This document shows, piece by piece, positions 56,835-64,000 of a stretch of DNA of 64,000 nucleotides. Each line of letters opens with the position of its first letter. Positions within the stretch are counted from its first letter, which is position 1. The stretch lies in assembly GCF_001517105.1 (NCBI RefSeq), contig NZ_LPVF01000008.1:434001-498000 (forward strand), given 5' to 3'. Source of the DNA: Bacillus halotolerans. GTDB lineage: Bacteria > Bacillota > Bacilli > Bacillales > Bacillaceae. The translations under genes were made by a program, and so were the position numbers. Below the pieces are notes generated by a model. It was not told the origin of the DNA. It did no database searches and saw nothing but the letters and a program-made list of their open reading frames with translations.

Positions 56835-57152
56835 AGAAATGACTCCCTTTCTCCAATCAGTGATCCAATGGTACTGTCCACGGAGTTTTTTAGAAATCTT
56901 TTAGCCTATTTTTCCGGCAAATAAACCTATGCAGACGTACAGACATCTAATATCCATTAATTTACTGGCGTTTTTTTCAACTGCACCGAAACATTTTTTT
57001 CCCCAGTGGCGTCCAATAGAAGGTGATTCAGCACATCATCAATATCATTTTTCACGTGTTAGAACTTATAAATATAGGAATTTTTATCGAAAAATGTCTT
57101 TTTAAGAGTTGTCCTATAGCAAAATGAATGGTACTCTTCAAATATTAAAGAA
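56835..57152. promoter_or_regulatory. Divergent ywtG/tagT intergenic region
   Basis: About 320 AT-rich bases. The only site I can support is the ECF-type promoter for tagT at 56988-57013. No clear ywtG promoter and no gene were found. Confidence 0.5.
56988..57013 (+). promoter_or_regulatory. ECF-sigma promoter candidate of tagT
   Basis: GAAAC (56988-56992), 17 bases including a T-run, CGTC (57010-57013). It matches the SigM/SigX pattern (T)GAAAC-N16/17-CGTC and lies about 150 bases before tagT. LCP genes are known ECF targets. Confidence 0.6.
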
Positions 57153-57167
57153 ATGAGAGGTATGGAT

Positions 57168-58154
57168 ATGGAAGAACGATCACAGCGTAAAAAGAAAAAG
57201 AGACGTCTGAGAAAATGGGTCAAATTATTAATTGGTTTCGTTGTTATTTTAATGATTGCAGCAGGTTCTATCGGTACCTACGCTTATGTAAAGTTAAACA
57301 ATGCATCAAAACAAGCGCATATCGATCTAAATGATAATGGTCAATCGGTTAAACGTATCAAAGAATTTGACCCCAAGAAAGATTCATTTACTGTATTACT
57401 TCTAGGTATTGATTCAAGAAACTCAAAAGGTGAGACGGTTGACGATGCTCGAAGTGATGCTAATGTTTTAGTTACTTTTAATCGAAAAAATAAAACAGCA
57501 ACGATGCTAAGTATTCCAAGGGATTCTTATGTCAACATTCCCGGTTATGGTTATGATAAATTTACACATGCCCACGCATATGGAGGGGTAAAACTCTCAG
57601 CAAAAACCGTTGAAAACCTTCTAGATATTCCAGTTGACTATGTTATAGAAAGTAATTTTGATGCTTTTAAAGACGTCGTCGATGAATTAAATGGAGTTAG
57701 TATAGATGTGAAGAGCGAAAAAATCGCTAATCAAATTAAAAAAGACACAAAAGGAAAAGTTGTGTTAAAAACTGGCGTTCAAACTCTAAACGGTGAAGAA
57801 GCGCTTGCATATGTAAGGACACGTAAAGCTGATACTGATTTCCAACGAGGACAAAGACAGATGGAAGTCTTAAATGCTATAATAAAAAAATCTAGATCAT
57901 TAAGCTCTATTCCAGCATATGATGATATTGTTGATAGTTTAGGGAAAAATTTAAAGATGAATTTATCTCTACATGATGCAATCGGTTTGTTTCCTTTTAT
58001 AACCTCTTTAAAATCAGTTGATACTGAACAGCTTACAGGATCAGATATTTATCTCTACAGCTCTCGAGAGCGTAAAAAACTTTATTATTTACAACTTGAT
58101 AATGAAAAGTTAGAAGAAATAAAAACCGAATTAAAGAATGACATAAATGACTGA
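57168..58154 (+). CDS. tagT: LCP-family cell-wall polymer ligase TagT
   Basis: 328 residues from the ATG at 57168, seven bases after GAGAGG. A basic tail (RSQRKKKKRRLRK), one membrane helix (about 17-40), then the LCP domain: LLLGIDSR, ARSDANVLVTFNRKNKT, LSIPRDSYVNIPGYGYDKFTHAHAYGG, ALAYVRTRKADTDFQRGQRQ. It transfers wall teichoic acid to peptidoglycan. Compared with my memory of TagT from strain 168 it differs at many positions (roughly three quarters identical), and it is more AT-rich than ywtE or pgs, suggesting allelic replacement. Confidence 0.92.
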   Translation: MEERSQRKKKKRRLRKWVKLLIGFVVILMIAAGSIGTYAYVKLNNASKQAHIDLNDNGQSVKRIKEFDPKKDSFTVLLLGIDSRNSKGETVDDARSDANVLVTFNRKNKTATMLSIPRDSYVNIPGYGYDKFTHAHAYGGVKLSAKTVENLLDIPVDYVIESNFDAFKDVVDELNGVSIDVKSEKIANQIKKDTKGKVVLKTGVQTLNGEEALAYVRTRKADTDFQRGQRQMEVLNAIIKKSRSLSSIPAYDDIVDSLGKNLKMNLSLHDAIGLFPFITSLKSVDTEQLTGSDIYLYSSRERKKLYYLQLDNEKLEEIKTELKNDIND

Positions 58155-58158
58155 TTTT

Positions 58159-58190
58159 AACGGAATGGACTTTACCATTCCGTTTTTTTT
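58159..58190 (+). terminator. Terminator after tagT
   Basis: Ten-base-pair stem AACGGAATGG / CCATTCCGTT (58159-58168, 58175-58184), 6-base loop, then a T-run. Confidence 0.85.
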
Positions 58191-58311
58191 ACTCATATTG
58201 TTGAAAAATAGGATCGTAAGGTTTAGCCTTGTCCTATATGGTTTATGTTTCGTATGAAAGCTGAACATACTACACGAAGCAGCTTCATTATTAAGGAGGT
58301 TTCCCCTACAT

Positions 58312-59172
58312 ATGAAATTAATAGCAATTGATTTAGACGGTACATTGCTGAATAAGGAAAGCATCATTTCTAATGAAAACAGAGCGGCTATCAAGCGGGC
58401 GCTTGATGCGGGTATCCTCGTTACCATTTGCACAGGAAGAGCAACGTTTGATGTTAAAGCGCTGCTGGAAGGCTTGGATATCCCTATCATCGCGGCAAAT
58501 GGCGGAACGGTTCATGACAAAGGCTATAGCCTGATCAGCCGGACATTAATGGATCAAGAGGCCGGCAAAGCGATTGCTGATTACCTGCTCTCAAAAAATA
58601 TTTACTTCGAGGTCTATACAGATGACCATCTGCTTTCTCCTTTTGACGGCGAATCTAAGCTTCAAGCAGAGCTTGACATTTTAAGGAGCGCCAATCCAGA
58701 TGAAAACATGGATGAATTGTGGAAAGGAGCCATGACCCAGTTCAAGCAGTTCGGCATCAAACCGATCCCGCATATCGAATCGATTTTCGACGGCAGCGAA
58801 AACATTTACAAGCTCCTTTGCTTCTCCTTTGATATGGAAAAACTGAGACATGCGAAGGAAGAACTGAAGCATCATAAAAAACTGGCGCAAACCTCTTCCG
58901 GAAAGCACATTATCGAAATTCTTCCAGCCTCTTCCGGCAAAGGGCGCGCGCTGACTGAGCTTGCCGGCAAATACGGAATTGAGACGCAAGATATCTATGC
59001 GATTGGTGACAGTCCGAATGATTTATCCATGTTCGAAGTGGCGGGACACCGAATCGCCATGGAAAATGCGATTGATGAACTGAAAGAAAAAAGCACTTAC
59101 GTGACGAAAAGCAATGATGAAAATGGCGTGGCCCACTTTATAGACCAGCTTCTATCCGGCCAATATGCATAA
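58312..59172 (+). CDS. ywtE: YwtE, HAD-superfamily (Cof type) phosphatase
   Basis: 286 residues. HAD motifs: AIDLDGTLLN (motif I), TGRATFD (motif II region), Lys before GIETQDIYAIGDSPNDLSMFEVAG (motif IV), and a C2B-type cap in the middle. YwtE has been reported, with YcsE and YitU, to dephosphorylate the ribitylaminouracil phosphate intermediate of riboflavin synthesis; broader sugar-phosphate activity is likely. A strong AAGGAGG precedes the ATG at 58312. It converges with pgdS. Confidence 0.9.
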   Translation: MKLIAIDLDGTLLNKESIISNENRAAIKRALDAGILVTICTGRATFDVKALLEGLDIPIIAANGGTVHDKGYSLISRTLMDQEAGKAIADYLLSKNIYFEVYTDDHLLSPFDGESKLQAELDILRSANPDENMDELWKGAMTQFKQFGIKPIPHIESIFDGSENIYKLLCFSFDMEKLRHAKEELKHHKKLAQTSSGKHIIEILPASSGKGRALTELAGKYGIETQDIYAIGDSPNDLSMFEVAGHRIAMENAIDELKEKSTYVTKSNDENGVAHFIDQLLSGQYA

Positions 59173-59175
59173 AGA

Positions 59176-59202
59176 AAAGACTCCAGAGATTCTGGAGTCT
59201 TT
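59176..59202. terminator. Bidirectional terminator between ywtE and pgdS
   Basis: 12-base-pair stem AAAGACTCCAGA / TCTGGAGTCTTT with a 3-base loop, T-rich on the plus-strand side. Confidence 0.85.
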
Positions 59203-59207
59203 GTTTT

Positions 59208-60449
59208 TTATTGCACGCGAATACTTCCCGCGTATTTATCTTTCCAATACGTGCTCGTATTCATATTGGTAATGGTTACACCATTTGTTAATGTGACATG
59301 AACGACTTGGCCATTTCCGATATAGATGGCCGGGTTTAAGCTTGTTGATTGGAAAAAGACAATGTCCCCCGGTTTCAGGTCAGCCTTATCAACCTTTGTT
59401 CCCGCTTTATACTGGCTCGTCGCGTATCGGGGCAGTGAAATGCCTGCCGCTTTCTGGTAAACATATTGGATAAAGCCAGAAGTATCAAATCCTGTTTCTG
59501 GAGAAACCCCGCCCTTTTTGTAAGGAACTTCCCCGATATAGAGCGTCGCCTCTGACACAATCGGATTTTCTTTCGGAATCGTCAGGTTGTTAAACCGGCG
59601 GATGCCTGTCATCTTAGATTTCCAATAATCCTCTGATAAGTAGGAAATGGTTACTTTTTCAGACCGGCTCGCCTGAATGAACCTTCCGCCTCCTGCATAA
59701 ATGCCGGCATGCGAAATTCCTGTTTTATACGTATTGCTGAAATAGATGACATCACCGGGTTTCATGTTCTGAAGCGCCACCTTCTCGCCTACTGCCCACT
59801 GCTGCTCTGCTGATCTCGGCAGATAGATGTCAAGCGCCTGTTTAAAGACATATTGCACAAGCCCTGAGCAATCGAAGCCCTCTGACGGCGTGCTTCCGCC
59901 AAAAACGTACGGAATGCCGAGGTATTTTTCGGCCTCCTGCACAACAGCCACATCAGCAGTCTCCGGATCGGCAGCGACTCGTTTCGCTCCAATATAAGAG
60001 CCGCTCCAATAGCTGCTTTTTTTGTAGTTTGTTACGATAACCCCTTTTGATAGGGTGCTGTGAATCATTTGCCCGTCTCCAATGTAAAGAGCGGCGTGTG
60101 TCGGTGCAGTCCCGCTGCTTCCCGCTTTTTTGAAAAATAAAATATCACCTGGTTTTAGATCTGCCGGCTTTACTGCCATTCCGACTTTTGACTGGTCGTT
60201 CACAGATCTCGGCAGATGAATATCAGCCTGACCGAAAACATATTGAATCAATCCAGATGAATCGAAGCCCTCTTTCGGTGTTTCACCGCCGTATCTATAC
60301 TTATACCCAAGCAGTTTCTTTGCTTCACTGATGATCAGGTCAGATTTTGCATCAGCCTCCGCAATATCCGCTTTTGTCATAATAGGAACCAAAAAACAAA
60401 TCATAACGGCCACAAGCAAAAACTTCTTCCAGTTTGCCAGTGTGTTCAC
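59208..60449 (-). CDS. pgdS: PgdS, gamma-DL-glutamyl hydrolase
   Basis: 413 residues from the GTG at 60449 (GGAGGAG nine bases upstream); in-frame ATGs further up lack a site. A signal peptide (LANWKKFLLVAVMICFLVPIMTKADIAEA), then three NlpC/P60 domains. Only the second has the catalytic Cys (EGFDCSGLVQYVF); the first has Ser (EGFDSSGLIQYVF) and the third Thr (TGFDTSGFIQYVY). His partners are in SHAGIYAG and VVHVTL. It cuts poly-gamma-glutamate. It lies downstream of pgsBCAE, separated by a terminator, with its own SigD-type promoter. Confidence 0.94.
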   Translation of the reverse strand: MNTLANWKKFLLVAVMICFLVPIMTKADIAEADAKSDLIISEAKKLLGYKYRYGGETPKEGFDSSGLIQYVFGQADIHLPRSVNDQSKVGMAVKPADLKPGDILFFKKAGSSGTAPTHAALYIGDGQMIHSTLSKGVIVTNYKKSSYWSGSYIGAKRVAADPETADVAVVQEAEKYLGIPYVFGGSTPSEGFDCSGLVQYVFKQALDIYLPRSAEQQWAVGEKVALQNMKPGDVIYFSNTYKTGISHAGIYAGGGRFIQASRSEKVTISYLSEDYWKSKMTGIRRFNNLTIPKENPIVSEATLYIGEVPYKKGGVSPETGFDTSGFIQYVYQKAAGISLPRYATSQYKAGTKVDKADLKPGDIVFFQSTSLNPAIYIGNGQVVHVTLTNGVTITNMNTSTYWKDKYAGSIRVQ

Positions 60450-60481
60450 TTTTATTATCTCCTCCTCTATTTGCAGTTTTA

Positions 60482-60507
60482 ACATCGGTATTTTTCTAGA
60501 TATGTTA
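60482..60507 (-). promoter_or_regulatory. SigD-like promoter of pgdS
   Basis: Minus strand TAAC (60504-60507), 14 bases, ACCGATGT (60482-60489). A moderate SigD match; pgdS is reported as SigD-dependent. Confidence 0.55.
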
Positions 60508-60561
60508 AGAGACTTTTTCATATTTTTACAGAATGAATATGCTGGCTTTCGAAATGACAAA

Positions 60562-60602
60562 TAAAAAAAGAGAATGTCTCGTAAGACATTCTCTTTTTTT
60601 TG
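60562..60602. terminator. Terminator between pgsE and pgdS
   Basis: 11-base-pair stem AGAGAATGTCT / AGACATTCTCT (60569-60579, 60584-60594), extended by six A-T pairs. Strong and bidirectional in form. Confidence 0.9.
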
Positions 60603-60606
60603 TGTG

Positions 60607-60774
60607 TTATTTAGCGGCGTTTGCCGTTTCTTCCTGCTGTTGAATTTTATGAATTTCTGTATCGATTTTCTGCTTCTCCTGATCACTCAGCTGATCGTTG
60701 AATTTGAAAGCTGACATAAACATAAACACGACTGCAACGGCAACAAATGGCCAGATGGCTTTGACAAATTTCAT
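60607..60774 (-). CDS. pgsE: PgsE, small poly-gamma-glutamate protein
   Basis: 55 residues, MKFVKAIWPFVAVAVVFMFM followed by a charged helix (NDQLSDQEKQKIDTEIHKIQQQEE). One N-terminal membrane helix and a cytoplasmic or external helical tail. Size, position directly after pgsA (14 bases) and composition match YwtC/PgsE (CapE-like), which supports polymer production or export under some conditions, reportedly with zinc. Ends before a strong terminator. Confidence 0.88.
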   Translation of the reverse strand: MKFVKAIWPFVAVAVVFMFMSAFKFNDQLSDQEKQKIDTEIHKIQQQEETANAAK

Positions 60775-60788
60775 CTTATATCACTCCA

Positions 60789-61931
60789 TTATTTAGATTT
60801 TAGTTTGTCACTGTGATCGACATCAAAAGTCAGTTTTCCGTCTTCTACTTCCCATGCAAAATTAGAGTCTTTCGTCAGTTCGCGAATAATTGTTTTCTGT
60901 TTCAGACTGCCTTTTTTAACCGGGGCAGGTGTCGCTTCATGGATATCAATCGGCGTTACCTCAAAGTGTCCCGTTCCGTTTTTCTTCAAATGATACTGCA
61001 CGAGCGCACTGTCTCTGGTTCTTGTCCAGCCTTGGTCAAACACAAAGTTCCCCAGACTGTAGAAAATGACGGTCCCGTTATAGACTTCGATCGGTTCAAG
61101 GACGTGCGGGTGATGGCCGACGATGATATCGGCACCTGCATCAGACATAGCTCTTGCCAATTGGCGCTGACGATCATTCGGATCATTATCATACTCTTGT
61201 CCCCAGTGTGACTGTACAACTACGACATCAGCATGTTTTTTCGCTTCTGAAATCATAGGGATAAAGACTTCCGGATCTGCGGGAAGCACGCCCGGTGTAT
61301 TCTTTTTAGCCGCGAAACCTTTGCCGGATACATCCGTGAATCCAAGGGTTGCGATAGTTACCCCATTTACTTCTTGATATGAGATATTCTTTTTCGCATC
61401 GCTCAAGCTGTATCCAGCCCCAACGATATCAAGGTTATGTTTCGAAAATTCTTCAAGTGTATCTTTCATGCCCTGTGCGCCGTAATCCATGGCATGGTTA
61501 TTCGCGCCGTTAAGGACCGTGAAATTCATATCCTTCAGGACTTTTACGGATTCCTTGTTTGTCTGCAAATGAATTTCTTTTTCTGCTTCCTTATAGTTCT
61601 TTTTATAAGTTACCGGGTTTTCAAAGTTTCCGGCTACGTAGTCTGATGCTTTAAAGATAGGCTCAACGTATTGAAAAATACTGCTTACCCCTTTTTGTTC
61701 CGTTACTCTCTCAACATAGCGCCCCATCATAATATCGCCTACAAATGAGGCTGAAAGAACGTCATCTGAATAGGTTTTAACCTTTGGCGTCTCTGCTTTA
61801 CCTGCCCACATAAAAGCAAACATGAGGACAAAAACGATCGGAATTGCGATAAATACGTGCTTATTGGTTTTCTTTTTTTGCTGTTTTGTCAGCTTCAGCA
61901 GCTTTTCATGAAAGCTCAGTTCTTTTTTCAT
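60789..61931 (-). CDS. pgsA: PgsA (CapA), poly-gamma-glutamate export protein
   Basis: 380 residues from the ATG at 61931 (AAGGTG nine bases before; an in-frame ATG 12 bases earlier overlaps that site). One N-terminal membrane helix (HVFIAIPIVFVLMFAFMWAG), then an extracellular calcineurin-like CapA domain: SFVGDIMMGRYVERV, GNFENPVT, LNGANNHAMDYG, VVQSHWGQEY, GHHPHVLEPIEVY, YSLGNFVFDQGW. These are metallophosphatase-type ligands. Part of the membrane synthase-exporter with PgsB and PgsC. Confidence 0.95.
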   Translation of the reverse strand: MKKELSFHEKLLKLTKQQKKKTNKHVFIAIPIVFVLMFAFMWAGKAETPKVKTYSDDVLSASFVGDIMMGRYVERVTEQKGVSSIFQYVEPIFKASDYVAGNFENPVTYKKNYKEAEKEIHLQTNKESVKVLKDMNFTVLNGANNHAMDYGAQGMKDTLEEFSKHNLDIVGAGYSLSDAKKNISYQEVNGVTIATLGFTDVSGKGFAAKKNTPGVLPADPEVFIPMISEAKKHADVVVVQSHWGQEYDNDPNDRQRQLARAMSDAGADIIVGHHPHVLEPIEVYNGTVIFYSLGNFVFDQGWTRTRDSALVQYHLKKNGTGHFEVTPIDIHEATPAPVKKGSLKQKTIIRELTKDSNFAWEVEDGKLTFDVDHSDKLKSK

Positions 61932-61949
61932 CGTTTGACACACCTTACA

Positions 61950-62399
61950 TTAAATTAAGTAGTAAACAAACATGATAGCAAAGGTCGCTCCGCTTAATAG
62001 CAGCGTGCTTCCGAACGTAATTGTTAATCCTTGTTTCTGAATGGTATTGGCGATTAAACCTGGCACGATAATGCCGATTCCTCGAAATTCTGCGATTTCA
62101 AATGGTACAATCGGGTATAGAAAATCAAAGGCAATTTTCAGGACAATTCCTGTGATCAGCATGGCAGCGAATTTTCTGCGTCCATACAAAATCATAAACT
62201 TGGATAAACCGAATTTCACAATGACATAGGTGAGCAAGCTGACTAATAATACGAGTAAAATAAAGACCGGCTGATTAAACACAAGTCCTAAATACCCCGG
62301 TACAACAAGCCCTGCCGGCACAATCCCTGTTTTTTCCGCAAAAATTAAACTGAGTAGTACACCTAAAATGAGTGCAATGTATAAATCTGATCCGAACAT
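61950..62399 (-). CDS. pgsC: PgsC (CapC), poly-gamma-glutamate synthase membrane subunit
   Basis: 149 residues, about four or five membrane helices (YIALILGVLLSLIFAEKTGIVPAGLVVPGYLGLVFNQPVF at the N-terminus). Conserved GIVPAGLVVPGYL and RGIGIIVPGLIANTIQKQG. It partners PgsB in the synthase and may guide the polymer through the membrane. 14 bases separate it from pgsB. Confidence 0.95.
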   Translation of the reverse strand: MFGSDLYIALILGVLLSLIFAEKTGIVPAGLVVPGYLGLVFNQPVFILLVLLVSLLTYVIVKFGLSKFMILYGRRKFAAMLITGIVLKIAFDFLYPIVPFEIAEFRGIGIIVPGLIANTIQKQGLTITFGSTLLLSGATFAIMFVYYLI

Positions 62400-62413
62400 G
62401 TCTGCATTTCCTC

Positions 62414-63595
62414 CTAGCTTACGAGCTGCTTAACCTTATATTCGTGGATTTTTTCAATTAACGGCTCTGCGGCACCATGAATGTTGCCGACGCCATATAT
62501 GACACGGTTGTGCATTCTTTTCTTTAACAATTCCATAATCTCTTCCGTTGATTTGTACTCCAGATCATGCAGTTTGTCTGCAGGAATTTTACCTTCTTCA
62601 TAAGCTTTTACGATTGGTTCTGTTGTTTCACCGATTAAAATCAGTTCACTTGCTTCAATATAAGGCAATACGTCATTTGCGAATTGCTGTGTCCGATCCA
62701 CACGGTCTGCGCGGCAGTTCATAATGATGATCGGATCATCGGTCGGATAACCGATTTCTTTTACACGTTTCCATATATTCAAAGTAGAAGAAGCGTCGTT
62801 TGCGGCAAACCCATTAACAAAGTGCCCAGGCTCGCTCGGACTGATCAGCGGAAGAATTCTCATTGCTCCCGGATCTGGCGGCGCATTCAGCATTCCTTTA
62901 AACGCTGTTTCTTCATCAATGCCGAGTGCTTGAGCCACACCCAATGCGAGAGAAGCATTATCAGGGAATACCATATATTCAAATTTACGAAGATATTCAT
63001 CAGTAATTTTCGAGTTATCAGCAATGATGACTTTTGTGTTTCGCTCTTTGGCTTTTTGTTTAAAGAACTCGGTATATTCACTATCTGTAATGACAAGATG
63101 GCCATTATAAGGAATAGTAGCGGTAAACGCTTCCGCAATTTCATCTAGCGTCGGTCCCATGACATCCATATGGTCTTCCAGCACGTTTACGATGACACCG
63201 ATATTAGCTTGAAGAAGTTCTTCCTGAAAGATAATTTGATAGTCCGGATTAACGGCCATACATTCACTGACGAGGGCGTTGGCTCCTCTTTCTACCGTTT
63301 CTCTCATGACTTCTTTTTGTTCGCCGATATTCGGTCCCTGAGGTTTCCGTTTAATCGGCTTTTCCTCCGGTGTATCCCAATAGATCATTCTTGCGTCTGT
63401 TCCTGTCGTTTTTCCGACAGTTTTGTAACCGGCTTCTATTAATATTCCGGTTGTCAGCCTTGTCACAGTGGACTTTCCTCGGATGCCGTTAATATTCACT
63501 CGAACAGGGAGGGCATCAATGTTTTTCTGATGTCGCCGTTTTTCTAATATTCCGATGACCAGTATGACAGCACAGGCTATAATGAGTAACCACAT
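62414..63595 (-). CDS. pgsB: PgsB (CapB), poly-gamma-glutamate synthase
   Basis: 393 residues. An N-terminal membrane helix (WLLIIACAVILVIGIL), then a Mur-ligase-like amide ligase: P-loop NGIRGKSTVTRLTTG (about 37-51), VSECMAVNPDYQ, NVLEDHMDVMG, NGFAANDASSTLNIW, NCRADRVDRTQQF. It uses ATP to join glutamates through the gamma carboxyl. A full-length protein is preceded by GAAGGAGATG and a SigA-type promoter. DegU~P and SwrA are known activators of this operon. Confidence 0.96.
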   Translation of the reverse strand: MWLLIIACAVILVIGILEKRRHQKNIDALPVRVNINGIRGKSTVTRLTTGILIEAGYKTVGKTTGTDARMIYWDTPEEKPIKRKPQGPNIGEQKEVMRETVERGANALVSECMAVNPDYQIIFQEELLQANIGVIVNVLEDHMDVMGPTLDEIAEAFTATIPYNGHLVITDSEYTEFFKQKAKERNTKVIIADNSKITDEYLRKFEYMVFPDNASLALGVAQALGIDEETAFKGMLNAPPDPGAMRILPLISPSEPGHFVNGFAANDASSTLNIWKRVKEIGYPTDDPIIIMNCRADRVDRTQQFANDVLPYIEASELILIGETTEPIVKAYEEGKIPADKLHDLEYKSTEEIMELLKKRMHNRVIYGVGNIHGAAEPLIEKIHEYKVKQLVS

Positions 63596-63639
63596 TGCTT
63601 ATCGACATCTCCTTCTATATTGTTGTAAATTCATTCATC

Positions 63640-63667
63640 AGTATATAGAATCACTATGAATTCTCAA
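63640..63667 (-). promoter_or_regulatory. SigA-type promoter of pgsBCAE
   Basis: Minus strand TTGAGA (63662-63667), 16 bases, TATACT (63640-63645), about 45 bases before pgsB. Confidence 0.6.
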
Positions 63668-63672
63668 TCGGC

Positions 63673-63728
63673 ATTATGTAACATAATCTCCCCTAATCTA
63701 CTGAGCCAAACTTCTCTTTTGAAAGAGA
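63673..63728. promoter_or_regulatory. Two inverted repeats upstream of the pgs promoter
   Basis: ATTATG-TAA-CATAAT (63673-63687) lies directly upstream of the -35, and TCTCTTT-TG-AAAGAGA (63713-63728) about 40 bases further. Both are perfect palindromes. They are placed as activator sites; DegU or SwrA binding is inferred, not shown. Confidence 0.45.
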
Positions 63729-64000
63729 TTTTGTACCTACAAAGTGTTTTCTATTTTTGGAAATTGACAGGACTTACATCTTATCGATTTTTTTAATACT
63801 AAAAACGAATGCGCTTTCATTTACCAAATGATTTCCTTCTGGACGTTTAGTCACGCCTTGAATGTTCAGTTTAATATGCATTTCAAATCAATCTTTTTTC
63901 CGGCCCGGTATATCAGGCTTTTGCTGATACAATGCGTGTTTCCGGTTCTTATGAACACAAAATTATTTCTGCCTGTTTCTTAAGGATAAGGTCATAATGT
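63729..64000. other. Upstream region of the pgs operon, to the window edge
   Basis: No conserved gene was recognised. The minus strand has a 35-codon open frame (63774-63881; MHIKLNIQGVTKRPEGN...) without a good ribosome site. A small inverted repeat TATCAG/CTGATA lies near 63912-63930. The region may be a long leader or control region of pgs. Confidence 0.4.

Noticed and set aside
59208..60686. Longer pgdS product starting at 60686
   Set aside because: The extension is basic, has no ribosome site and would bury the signal peptide; the GTG at 60449 with GGAGGAG fits better.
62684..63148. 154-codon open frame on the plus strand
   Set aside because: It is antisense to the conserved pgsB coding sequence and carries no family features.

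Overview
The window comes from the Bacillus subtilis group. Gene order and protein motifs match the flg-comF-degSU-tua-lyt-tag-ger-pgs arc of the B. subtilis chromosome. The wall teichoic acid genes are of the 168 type, poly(glycerol phosphate) (tagA/B/D/E/F), not the W23 ribitol type. Identification is by recognising families, motifs and gene order; no database search was run.

Layout. 1-3.1 kb: end of the late flagellar operon (flgL partial, flgK, flgN, flgM, yvyF). 3.2-5.6 kb: comF competence operon. 5.7-8.6 kb: a DegV-family gene and degU-degS. 8.8-11.8 kb: yvyE, tagV and tagO. 11.9-21.1 kb: the eight-gene tua operon for teichuronic acid, behind a promoter with four PhoP-type boxes. 21.2-27.5 kb: lytABC, divergent tagU (lytR), and mnaA. 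27.7-43.8 kb: gtaB, an IS1182-type remnant, ggaBA, a pseudogene graveyard, tagHG, tagF, tagE and tagD. 44.2-47.6 kb: tagAB and tagC. 47.7-63.6 kb: lytD, pmi, gerB operon, ywtG, tagT, ywtE, pgdS and the pgsBCAE poly-gamma-glutamate operon.

How it works together. Nearly everything builds, attaches, exports or remodels anionic surface polymers. TagO, MnaA, TagA, TagB, TagD, TagF, TagE and TagGH make and export the major wall teichoic acid. GgaA/B make the minor GalNAc-containing one, TuaA-H make the phosphate-free substitute, and PgsBCAE make poly-gamma-glutamate. Three LCP ligases (TagV, TagU, TagT) join polymer to wall. LytABC, LytD and PgdS cut wall or polymer. DegSU is a known regulator of several of these.

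Most notable observations. (1) Between gtaB and tagD there are two tandem teichoic-acid units: an intact one (tagD-tagE-tagF-PtagGH-tagGH, then a broken gtaB) and a decayed one (a tagD-type promoter, broken tagD, broken tagF-like gene, ggaA, ggaB, a tagGH-promoter relic, an IS remnant in the place of tagGH, then intact gtaB). (2) degS carries an in-frame TAG at codon 167. (3) comFC, lytB, ggaA and lytD each carry a one-base indel in an A/T homopolymer; these are either sequencing errors or a real mutational signature. (4) tagC, a relative of phage receptor-binding proteins, sits behind two LexA-type boxes. (5) tagT looks like a divergent, AT-rich replacement allele.
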